In this document: piece after piece, positions 58,420-64,000 of the stretch
Layout: each line of letters opens with the position of its first letter
Numbering within the stretch: position 1 is the first letter of the stretch
From: Lingula anatina
Lineage: Eukaryota > Brachiopoda > Lingulata > Lingulida > Lingulidae
Length of the DNA: 64,000 nt
Direction of reading: 5' to 3'
NCBI RefSeq assembly: GCF_001039355.2
Contig: NW_019773670.1
Span: 602,548 to 666,547, forward strand
Program-made: the position numbers and the translations under genes
Notes under the pieces: model-generated
The model's database searches: none
What the model was told of the DNA's origin: nothing
Seen by the model: only the letters and a program-made list of their open reading frames with translations

Positions 58420-60969
58420 ACGAAAAAAGGATGTTTTAAAATTGGCACTTTCATCTGTTTGTGACATTTAATTTAAACCAATTAAACTCATCCGTATCAA
58501 ATTAAAAGACGTGCATTCTAAATGCATCATTCTTGCATAGTACATTTCAAACATAATGGAAATGAAGGCTTAAGACGTAAAATCATCACACGTCACGCGC
58601 GCTTGTCAATTTCTCCCTAGGTGCCTTTCCGAACCCTAGGTTCCACGTTTTCCGTCTAGACCGATACGTGGGGCCTTTCATGTACGTGATCATGGCCGCT
58701 GAAATACTAACCGCTTGCTTCACGCTGTATTTCCTTGTCTTGGAGTTCAAGAAGCTGCGTAATGAGCGGTGCCAGTATTTTACGGTAATTAAAAGATAAC
58801 TCGGGTTATTGGGTTTTTCTTTTCATTATCTTTAAAAAATTGAATTAATGCAAAATGATTTCCAATATAATAAAAGTAGGAAACAAAAGAAGTGAGTAAA
58901 AAGTTGAAAATTAAAAAATAGATAAAAACCTAAGAAATATCATCGTGTTAGATCGTGGCGGCGCTGATGCGTCCCGGCTTTTTTTTTATGTTGGTAGGCA
59001 CTTGTTTATGACAAAGAAACAGGATTTATATCACAAACCAGTGATCATGAGGCAAGTCAGAGGAATACGGATTGTTGTATTTTCATTGCTTCGCAGTTAA
59101 ATGTGAATTGAGCACATTATTCTTACATTTGTAACAATACCGAAAGTCACTTTTTTTCTTAAGGGCAATGTTTTATCTGGGGCTTTTTTTTCAGGGATTC
59201 TGGAATGTGGTAGAAGCCATCCTAGTTAGTCTCATTTTGGTGACTGTCGTCATCTTCGTGTACAAGTTGGTTTCTGCAACTCTCTTGATGGACGAGATAC
59301 GAGAAAATCCAGACACATTTCACAATATGCAGTACGCCGTTTTATGGGATGAGGTACCTGTCTGTCTGTCCGTCCGTCTGCCCCGTGTTCAATGTTTTAC
59401 GAAATCAAGATTCCTTTACAGCACCTTTAAAGATAATATTTAGCAAGAAACACAAAGCAAAAGGAAGAACCATTAAGATGCAACAAGAGTTTTTTTAATT
59501 TGGATTTAACAGACAAATATTCGGCATTTGAAATACGCCCTTGTATCACAAATTGCGTTTTACTGTCCACATGGGATTCGCTGGTTGCTTGTAATTCTCA
59601 ATAATAATAATAATAATAATAATAAATCTCATGTCAAAATTCTGATACATTTTCAGCTTTACAGCTTCTTACTGGGATTCATCGTATTCCTTGCGAACCT
59701 GAAGTTCCTCAAACTGCTGCGGTTCAACAAGCGAACCTCCATGCTCGCCGACGTACTCCGCGAGACAGCTAAGCCCTTGGCGTACTTCATGGCCATGTTC
59801 TGTATAGTGTTCATGGGGTTTGTCAGCTGTGCCTATCTCCTATTTAGTTCAAAGCTGCTGAACTACATGAACGTCGTCAGTGTTGCTGAGACACTGTTGG
59901 TAATGGTTTTGAGTAAGTAGTTATATGCTGAGATACAATGTAAGTTATGCAAAATAAGCATGAAAAGAAGACTGGTTTCTTTCAGTCAAATTGAAATACA
60001 GACACTGAAATTCCCAACATTTAACATTTCATTATTTGGTTCTTCTGGATTTTGAAAACTAACACAACGTTAAAAGACACAAATTCTAGAAATGTTAGAT
60101 TTTCATACGAGACCCATATAACACACACTTTACCATGCAAGAACCAATTCAAAATTCACCCATTACTAAAGTGACCAGTGTTGCTTTATTTCAGACAAAT
60201 TCGACTACTCAGCCGTTGCAGAGGCAGATGGAACCCTTGGGCCCATCTTCTTTCTATGTTACGTTGTCATGGTATCCTTCATCCTGATCAACATGTTCCT
60301 GTCAATAATCATGGAAGCGTTCACAATGGTGCGGCAGGACCTAGACCGGCAGTCGAACGACTATGAAATAGTTCAGTTCATGGTACAAAGGCTCAAGGCG
60401 TTCATTGGGGTCGGAGGGGAGAGGGCCAACCAAAACACTGTGAATTCAGTCTATTATGAAGAAGGTATATTGGTTACATTTAATCTGCAGGCCTACTCTT
60501 TACCTGCAATCGATATAGCTGATGGTCCCCAGAGATTTCTGAAACCAGTATGTGAAAGGAAAAAATGAAAATAATGCATGTAGCTGTCGACTAGACTCTT
60601 CTCATCCATTCTAAGAAAGTGTATTAAATGGCGTTAGCATTGTATTAAAACTTTTGGTAGGAGCATCTAAAATGAGCAATCCACACGATATAAATTAACT
60701 TCTTCCCAACCGCCAAATTCACGATTCATTGCATAATTTCGATTTTAAAAAAACGTTTATGGTGTTAAGACAAAAAATGAGCTTTTGTCATTCACGTTGC
60801 AGTTGCAGGCAGCGGTTACCGCAGTGAGAACGCAGAGGAACTGAACCAGAAGCTGGAGAGCCTTCTGGGTCACTTGACTGGAATTTTCTACACTGACACC
60901 CAATCAAAGGAAGTTTTGAAAACCGGACCAGAAAAGAAGAAAAAGAAACAATTGTTCAGCTCTGATTAA
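22709..60969 (+). CDS. Polycystin-1-like protein (PKD1L type): 46 exons recovered, about 3790 codons
   Basis: This is a large receptor-channel of the polycystin-1 family. Family members sit in the plasma or ciliary membrane, undergo autoproteolysis at the GPS and usually pair with polycystin-2-type (TRPP) subunits. The 46 exons, listed by domain in the following entries, join with consistent phase to 11373 nt ending in TAA at 60969. I skip the duplicated partial exons at 39801-41264 and 53669-53794. Approximate residues: WSC 15-123; PKD-like/Cys-rich 124-642; PAN-like 643-797; F5/8C 798-940; PKD array 941-1670; REJ 1673-2600; GPS near 2680; TM1 about 2716-2737; PLAT about 2763-2880; TM bundle and channel to about 3710; C-terminal coiled coil about 3745-3770. 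The start is unresolved. An ATG-AGC-AAT exon at 22541-22549 would splice in phase, but it gives a poor signal peptide. No LRR or C-type lectin domain was seen. Confidence 0.92.
24548..26619. mobile_element. Non-autonomous TIR element with CGACTTCAT subterminal repeats, in PKD1L intron 3
   Basis: The left end TACTTCATGGTATATTACC (24548-24566) is repeated exactly, inverted, at 26601-26619. Just inside both ends are several copies of (G/C)(C/G)ACTTCAT, for example CGACTTCAT at about 24606 and 24640, and the inverse ATGAAGTCG at about 26507, 26536 and 26554. No transposase-like ORF lies between. No clear target-site duplication could be seen, so the superfamily is undetermined. Confidence 0.7.
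25537..25680. repeat. Palindromic cluster of GCATTTTGCAAC words with a strong hairpin
   Basis: GCATTTTGC(A/T)A and its complement TTGCAAAATGC recur about seven times. AGTTGCAAAATGCGGCT (25567 onward) can pair with AGCCGCATTTTTGCAGCT (to about 25610) around a short loop, with one bulge and one mismatch. It lies inside the 24548-26619 element. Confidence 0.75.
27652..32123 (+). CDS. PKD1L exons 4-10: PKD-like ectodomain segments and a short Cys-rich motif
   Basis: Exons 27652-27828, 28023-28244, 29780-29940, 30365-30998, 31223-31413, 31696-31804 and 32061-32123. Exons 4-5 read like an Ig-like PKD repeat (HTFAVFTPGKFSVSVKATD, then VTFGNGKQTEF). Exon 7 opens with CDDPDQTFCYRSHSCINST followed by DNC, a compact motif with paired Cys of LDLa-like appearance, but too short to name firmly. 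Exon 8 is a clear PKD domain: VIDWGDGYFDIT, THVYRETGELIVVLSAYNG. Exons 9-10 continue into another repeat (CVIDIGNGTTISV). N-glycosylation sequons are dense throughout, consistent with an extracellular location. Confidence 0.85.
32465..33419 (+). CDS. PKD1L exons 11-13: two PAN/apple-like segments
   Basis: Exons 32465-32686, 32994-33077 and 33261-33419. The first segment reads RQCAGQILKNITGN, then TAEECMDVCDETPYCITLEH and LCRLFSERC, which is the CxxxC...C...C layout of PAN/apple domains. The second, across exons 12-13, reads PSWFFHAVPGTTLVAT, then MDDCARQCLLQNCSSIEW and DSCLMNSLNLYD, a diverged version of the same layout. PAN domains bind proteins or carbohydrates. I do not recall them as a standard part of the vertebrate polycystins. 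Confidence 0.65.
33704..34765 (+). CDS. PKD1L exons 14-16: F5/8 type C (discoidin) domain
   Basis: Exons 33704-33846, 34229-34372 and 34624-34765. The translation includes INLRARSAIRALVTQGERG, TNWLTSYTLEHSEDGIVWEK, IEFEGNTDAETKVINRL and TRHLRIIAVNWTGAPAFRLG, closing with QSC. This reproduces the F5/8C signature order: a hydrophobic core strand with TQG, W-x-TSY-x-L-x-x-S-x-DG-x-x-W, F-x-GN-x-D, then R-x-x-R-I-x-x-x-x-W and a final Cys. Residues are about 798-940. Such domains bind glycans, lipids or proteins and suggest an adhesive or ligand-sensing ectodomain. Confidence 0.88.
37506..37650. other. Assembly gap (145 N)
   Basis: Bounded by a G run on the left and a T run of 20 on the right, both typical causes of assembly breaks. 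It lies inside the nested transposon. Confidence 0.98.
38160..38472 (-). CDS. Basic, coding-like exon inside the nested element (function unknown)
   Basis: The - strand frame starts right after an acceptor-like TTATTTCAG and continues for 101 codons from the ATG at 38465. The product is strongly basic with segments such as KEIYRSRKKMRVTLIWKRR and CRERQKRHAKTKSRKRRLHQ, then an acidic/Pro tail EVAEASPQQSPPERL. The style recalls the basic N-terminal segments of unannotated mollusc proteins linked to mobile DNA, but I cannot name a family. It could also be a chance ORF. Confidence 0.3.
39801..41264 (+). pseudogene. Partial second copy of PKD1L exon 17 (haplotype/assembly duplicate), cut by an N
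   Basis: It has the same acceptor (TTATTTCAG) and the same frame as 42084 onward, with only about 15 amino-acid differences over roughly 485 codons (for example ADVF versus ADAY, TTLNVS versus TTFNVS). It runs open until the single N at 41265 in the middle of the exon, then breaks off; intron-like sequence follows. If spliced in, it would duplicate several PKD repeats. The abrupt end at an N argues for an unmerged allele rather than a true tandem exon. Confidence 0.75.
41266..41799. other. Intron-like sequence after the N
   Basis: No exon seen. It does not resemble the intron stretch that precedes the other copy of the MITE (34766-34985). Either the two haplotypes differ structurally here or the contigs come from different places. 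Confidence 0.4.
41800..41940. mobile_element. Uninterrupted MITE (empty site of the 35071-39567 insertion)
   Basis: A 141-bp element with inverted ends CCCGTAACTCGAAAGCATCG and CGATGCTTTCGAGTTACGGG. At about 41845-41860 it reads GAGGCTACAATGTATT, exactly the sequence split by the large insertion in the other copy. Confidence 0.85.
42084..44876 (+). CDS. PKD1L exon 17 (2793 nt): PKD repeat array and start of REJ
   Basis: One long exon, residues about 941-1871. PKD repeat hallmarks recur: AEFDFGDNKTATE with SSKGTYITTFNVSND; VYNWNLENG with HRFRMPGVYNISLTASN; VVEFGDGTP with SHIFTQPGDFTVTVFAWN; YFWDFDDGS with HVYSEPKEYAVTLNASN; and RSVGKFTVNATVSN. These are Ig-fold, force-bearing repeats in polycystin-1. 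From about residue 1673 (CAIPKVDIKEPNQC, then LNCTSSPTANYIWGV, YGIYNFTLNVSM, VIGGGSY and WFCEVPC) the REJ domain begins. The exon opens in mid-repeat (YTFPALGVYNVQMNCSN), so the front half of that repeat is not visible. Confidence 0.9.
45127..51703 (+). CDS. PKD1L exons 18-30: REJ module and GAIN-like stalk
   Basis: Exons 45127-45364, 45722-45820, 46201-46409, 46742-46930, 47511-47641, 47883-48030, 48123-48172, 48375-48621, 48805-48905, 49347-49500, 49732-49829, 50150-50652 and 51630-51703. REJ features include FTMTIVSVLLYQENGTHSFW, CATNCMEKVNPFSKFSLR, INEPPVAGNCTVSPNNG and CQGFSDKDAPLSYEF. After a low-complexity Ser/Gly linker (about residues 2210-2225) come helical, charged segments (LKEDIIEGLTSIDPAP, AKYFSEQLEQNLDKLSDAIL) and FRTGGCGSFKIGS, which resemble the GAIN region preceding a GPS. 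The 45127 acceptor (TTTTAATAAAG) has a weak pyrimidine tract. Microsatellites (CA)n at about 47078-47130 and (CT)n at about 48041-48078 lie in the introns. Confidence 0.85.
51705..51746. repeat. (TTATA)n microsatellite
   Basis: About eight tandem pentamers, starting at the donor of exon 30 and ending just before a small inverted-repeat element. Confidence 0.9.
51753..51855. mobile_element. Foldback MITE (AGCACAGT...ACTGTGCT)
   Basis: Over about 33 bp at each end, AGCACAGTCCCGAGTAAAC pairs with the inverse of GTTCGCTCGGAACTGTGCT, and the match continues inward through ACTTCGGGAGAAC. Total size is about 103 bp, in intron 30 of PKD1L. Confidence 0.7.
52077..52822 (+). CDS. PKD1L exons 31-32: GPS cleavage motif and TM1
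   Basis: Exons 52077-52225 and 52589-52822. The GPS reads CVYFDPEADKWSASGC, then QCFCNHLTSFAATFFVP, with the Trp and four Cys of the motif in place. The HLT tripeptide (about residues 2684-2686) is the autoproteolytic site, cut between Leu and Thr in cleaved family members, so this protein is predicted to be cleavage-competent. TM1 follows (about NPLVFTFCISAVAVYIVLVI) with a basic stop-transfer ARKADK. Confidence 0.92.
53228..54850 (+). CDS. PKD1L exons 33-35: PLAT/LH2 domain
   Basis: Exons 53228-53315, 54178-54334 and 54718-54850. The sequence reads YEVTVWTGHRRGAG, TTAHVSFILTGDQNETDPR, then RIWHDNHGNSPSWYFSRMLV, then CNRWLAVEEDDGM. These are the standard polycystin PLAT signatures (VxVxTG..xGAGT, IWHDN.G.SPSW, WLAVE.DDG). 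It is the first intracellular loop, a lipid- and protein-binding beta-sandwich. Exon 34 also occurs in a truncated near-identical copy at 53669-53794, ahead of an N gap. Confidence 0.93.
53520..54305. repeat. Duplicated exon 34 region around a 242-N gap (53795-54036)
   Basis: 53520-53794 (C run, (AAT)n, acceptor, first 126 nt of the exon) and 54037-54305 are nearly identical, differing in homopolymer/microsatellite length and a few bases (GATCAAGATGAG versus GATCAAAATGAG). The left copy stops inside the exon at the gap. Only the right copy has the donor, so only it was used in the gene model. Confidence 0.85.
54425..54472. repeat. (GT)n microsatellite
   Basis: About 24 GT units in the intron between PLAT exons 34 and 35. 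Confidence 0.97.
55131..56782 (+). CDS. PKD1L exons 36-38: intracellular loop and membrane helices before the channel domain
   Basis: Exons 55131-55934, 56199-56389 and 56599-56782. Helices are visible around LTCCVSLLFCTMATNIMFYG, SIYIGVVSSLIVFPINLIIV, WWVIFIAYGLSFASVGGSLY, LVSLIVGLVESVLML with VIILAMVYAIII, and REIVLYMVYLFLLMMCAYGN. Between the second and third is a long hydrophilic loop of about 100 residues, rich in Gln/Asn/Asp and Ser/Pro (about 55490-55750), poorly conserved by its look. The helix order matches the 11-TM plan of polycystin-1 proteins. Confidence 0.9.
57268..60969 (+). CDS. PKD1L exons 39-46: polycystin (PKD channel) domain and C-terminal coiled coil
   Basis: Exons 57268-57433, 57746-57865, 58091-58366, 58621-58784, 59195-59353, 59657-59912, 60195-60464 and 60803-60969. 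The extracellular polycystin/TOP domain shows FWVWTDKILLPALY, LVGTARLRQVRI, YGGGGYVADLG, RWVDLFTRAVFVEFVLYNAN and FVLYNANKNVF. Helices follow, then LKFLKLLRFNKR and the pore region VAETLLVMVLNKFDYSAV, with LGPIFFLCYVVMVSFILINM. At the place of the polycystin-2 LGD filter this protein has L-N-K. A heptad-like helix AEELNQKLESLLGHLTGI and a KKKKK stretch end the protein. The last acceptor has two in-frame AGs (60802 and 60808), so two residues may be optional. Confidence 0.93.
58368..58421. repeat. (CT)n(CA)n compound microsatellite at a splice donor
   Basis: It starts one or two bases after the GTAT donor of exon 41, so the repeat length varies right at the 5' splice site. Confidence 0.95.
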
Positions 60970-61330
60970 AGTAGACGTTTCGCATACAAGTGTGTTATGG
61001 ACATCATGGTAGATAGTGGGAAGGGTTAAAAGGCATTACATTACACCAAAAGTGTTCTTATCACCTTTAAAGGATAACTTGAAAGTCAAAATTATGCTAC
61101 CGTGAGTACGTATATATTGACCCTATTAGCACTGTTTAAGAATGATTCATTGGCAGTTTTTTTCCCCTTAATGTTGTCCAAAAAAATGTTGACGGGATCC
61201 AACTCAGATTGACCATGTACTAGTATATGTAATATGCTGGATTTATTTTGATTTTTTTCTCATTTCTTAATGTGTTTATCTGCATAAAGTGGAGTTATTT
61301 GCAATGGTATATATTTTCATTTTGGAATGA
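60970..61330 (+). other. Probable start of the PKD1L 3'UTR
   Basis: No ORF of interest. The first good AATAAA on the + strand downstream of the stop lies at 61609-61614, so the UTR would be about 640 nt if that site is used. Confidence 0.5.
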
Positions 61331-62430
61331 ATATTGTGCTGAAAATACATGGGTGAAAGTTGTAAAAACAGAAAATCCTGAAAACATAGTTGCAATTTCT
61401 CACTGCATTTAGACCAAACCAACATGAAGACTGAAATCAGCCAGGCATAATCCTGAAAACTTTCACCCATGTAAATACTGATGAATTTGAAAACCTTATT
61501 GTTTCTATATAATCAATGACAAATGTATAAAAACCAAGACTATCTATTCTATGTAAGATAATGTGATAATGTAGAAACTTGAAGTGTGCAATCTGCCAGT
61601 ATTCTAGTAATAAACTTTCTATCTGCAATTATACAATTTTTGCTTCACTTACAGAATTACAAAAACTTTTAGTCCTTTTAATTTTTTTTATTGAATGCAA
61701 ATAATTTGGCATCAAATACATACATGCCAAAAACATATAATATAATATAATATTTCAAAATATTGTGTGAAATATCATTAAATATGAAAATGAAAAGTTC
61801 ATATTTTAATATAAAGAGATGAAGATGGGGGTTATCTTATTAATGGAACAAGATATACCATCAGGATGCATATCAATAAAAAGTTTATTTCAATTAATTT
61901 CATATCATTATTATATTACTGCATTATAGTTTTGTTATAGTTTTGTTATAGCTAAATTTGTTTTTCTCAGAGAAAAATTTACACCACTGTCAAAAACTAA
62001 TTAGGACCTCCAACCCATGAAAGAATTTATTTGTTAGATGTAAGCTTTGTCTTTGAGAATGTGCCTGGGATTTCATAATAACAGCTTCATTTTCAAACTA
62101 CAATTGTTTCAGGTGCTAGGGTGTATTGTCAAAGTGGAAAATTTGTAAATTGGGATGTTTTTGGCAAGAACTCGAGACAAATTTTTGTTGATGCCAAAGG
62201 GGGCTTATGAACCGCGCTATCTAAGCGTGTATGTGTAGTGAACATCAAGTTATATTGCATTATATCTCCTTACATAGCTGTTATGTAATAAAATAATGAT
62301 ATGAATACCTAAGGCACCCACTGTCTTCATCCTAAATCAAATCATATGCTCTTAATACAATGCAAAGTACTAGAAATTAACTGTCTTGTTTAATATACTC
62401 ATAAAACCATACAACTTAATCAAGAATAAA
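61331..62430. repeat. Block duplicated at 62900-64000 (probable assembly duplicate)
   Basis: 62900-64000 repeats 61331-62431 with no difference that I could see (constant offset of 1569). A C run and a single N at 62899 mark the junction. The right copy is cut by the window edge. A C homopolymer next to an N plus perfect identity points to a contig overlap. Confidence 0.85.
61609..61614 (+). terminator. Candidate polyadenylation signal AATAAA for PKD1L
   Basis: AATAAA about 640 nt after the TAA at 60967-60969. On the opposite strand AATAAA occurs at about 61688, so two convergent 3' ends may lie close together. Confidence 0.4.
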
Positions 62431-62512
62431 TCACCATGATTTCTTACTGAATTTTCAAAATATAAGCTGTTAAAAACAACATAAAATAAACTCTTTTGTA
62501 TAATTAATACTG

Positions 62513-62565
62513 TTAAGCAGGTAATACCACCATTATATTGAACAGCCCTTCATTTCCTGCCATAC
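62513..62565 (-). CDS. Candidate terminal coding exon of a convergent gene
   Basis: On the - strand a long pyrimidine tract ending TTTTCTTTTCTTGCAG is followed by GT-ATG-GCA-GGA and an open frame MAGNEGLFNIMVVLPA then TAA. The acceptor is strong, but the exon is short and no upstream exon is visible before the duplication junction at 62899, so the gene would continue beyond the window. I do not recognise the C-terminus. Confidence 0.3.
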
Positions 62566-64000
62566 CTGCAAGAAAAGAAAATAAAAAAAAACTCTTAGTA
62601 CTAAACAACATAATTTGTGGAGTTATAAGCAAAAATGACCAAACTGGCTCTATCTCATGATGGCAAAGAATCTTTAAAAAAAAACTAGATCCTGATATGG
62701 TAATCCATATCACCATCAAATTCTGATACTTTTAGGTTATCCCATTCCTGACCTTTCCTAAAAATTTGATTGAAAGCCAAATATAACTTTCTGATTAGGC
62801 TGGTGAAGAACATACTAACAAAGTGACAAACAGGTGTGAAAACTGCCTGTAATGAGTAATACGAGTTATATACATCCTATGTGCACCCCCCCCCCCCCNA
62901 TATTGTGCTGAAAATACATGGGTGAAAGTTGTAAAAACAGAAAATCCTGAAAACATAGTTGCAATTTCTCACTGCATTTAGACCAAACCAACATGAAGAC
63001 TGAAATCAGCCAGGCATAATCCTGAAAACTTTCACCCATGTAAATACTGATGAATTTGAAAACCTTATTGTTTCTATATAATCAATGACAAATGTATAAA
63101 AACCAAGACTATCTATTCTATGTAAGATAATGTGATAATGTAGAAACTTGAAGTGTGCAATCTGCCAGTATTCTAGTAATAAACTTTCTATCTGCAATTA
63201 TACAATTTTTGCTTCACTTACAGAATTACAAAAACTTTTAGTCCTTTTAATTTTTTTTATTGAATGCAAATAATTTGGCATCAAATACATACATGCCAAA
63301 AACATATAATATAATATAATATTTCAAAATATTGTGTGAAATATCATTAAATATGAAAATGAAAAGTTCATATTTTAATATAAAGAGATGAAGATGGGGG
63401 TTATCTTATTAATGGAACAAGATATACCATCAGGATGCATATCAATAAAAAGTTTATTTCAATTAATTTCATATCATTATTATATTACTGCATTATAGTT
63501 TTGTTATAGTTTTGTTATAGCTAAATTTGTTTTTCTCAGAGAAAAATTTACACCACTGTCAAAAACTAATTAGGACCTCCAACCCATGAAAGAATTTATT
63601 TGTTAGATGTAAGCTTTGTCTTTGAGAATGTGCCTGGGATTTCATAATAACAGCTTCATTTTCAAACTACAATTGTTTCAGGTGCTAGGGTGTATTGTCA
63701 AAGTGGAAAATTTGTAAATTGGGATGTTTTTGGCAAGAACTCGAGACAAATTTTTGTTGATGCCAAAGGGGGCTTATGAACCGCGCTATCTAAGCGTGTA
63801 TGTGTAGTGAACATCAAGTTATATTGCATTATATCTCCTTACATAGCTGTTATGTAATAAAATAATGATATGAATACCTAAGGCACCCACTGTCTTCATC
63901 CTAAATCAAATCATATGCTCTTAATACAATGCAAAGTACTAGAAATTAACTGTCTTGTTTAATATACTCATAAAACCATACAACTTAATCAAGAATAAAT

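Noticed and set aside
1-64000. CRISPR arrays, prokaryotic operons, phage or retroviral genes
   Set aside because: No direct-repeat/spacer pattern, no reverse transcriptase, integrase or capsid motif, and all real genes are spliced or animal-type.

Overview
The window is animal nuclear DNA: AT-rich, with intron-rich genes, GT-AG splice sites, many microsatellites, MITE-like elements and short assembly gaps. The gene content and the signs of high heterozygosity (nearly identical duplicated blocks on both sides of assembly Ns) suggest a lophotrochozoan, most likely a marine bivalve mollusc. That taxonomic call is an inference. No rRNA, tRNA, CRISPR or bacterial-type features were seen.

Layout. 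(1) 1405-6602, + strand: a complete nine-exon SLC22-type (organic cation/carnitine transporter-like) MFS transporter of 521 aa. (2) 6.6-12.1 kb: a gene-poor stretch of diverged duplications that holds decayed copies of SLC22 exon 1 (about 7225) and exon 8 (about 10941), so it is the remains of a second, tandem transporter gene. (3) 12856-13051: a MITE. (4) 13123-14208, - strand: an intronless 361-aa rhodopsin-like GPCR. (5) 14.2-20.7 kb: repeats, an orphan TIR-like exon on the - strand (about 19484-19661) and a second copy of a MITE first seen in an SLC22 intron. (6) 22.7-60.97 kb, + strand: a very large polycystin-1-like gene. I could join 46 exons with consistent splice phase throughout, giving about 3790 codons. 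The domain order is WSC, PKD-like/Cys-rich, PKD, two PAN/apple-like segments, F5/8C (discoidin), a PKD array, REJ, GPS, TM1, PLAT, further TM helices, polycystin channel domain and a C-terminal coiled coil. The signal-peptide/start exon is not resolved. (7) 61.0-64.0 kb: 3' flank, a possible convergent - strand terminal exon, and a block duplicated across an N.

Two themes cut across the genes. First, four of the five N sites (8845, 41265, 53795-54036, 62899) are flanked by near-identical sequence. The simplest reading is failed merging of haplotypes or overlapping contigs, so the apparent second copies of PKD1L exon 17 and exon 34 should not be counted as real exons. Second, one of these doubled regions exposes a transposon insertion with its empty site: a ~4.5-kb TIR element (35071-39567) sits inside a small MITE in a PKD1L intron, while the other copy (41800-41940) has the same MITE uninterrupted with one copy of the TACA target.

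The genes do not form an evident functional unit. The transporter, GPCR and polycystin each look like independent membrane-protein genes.
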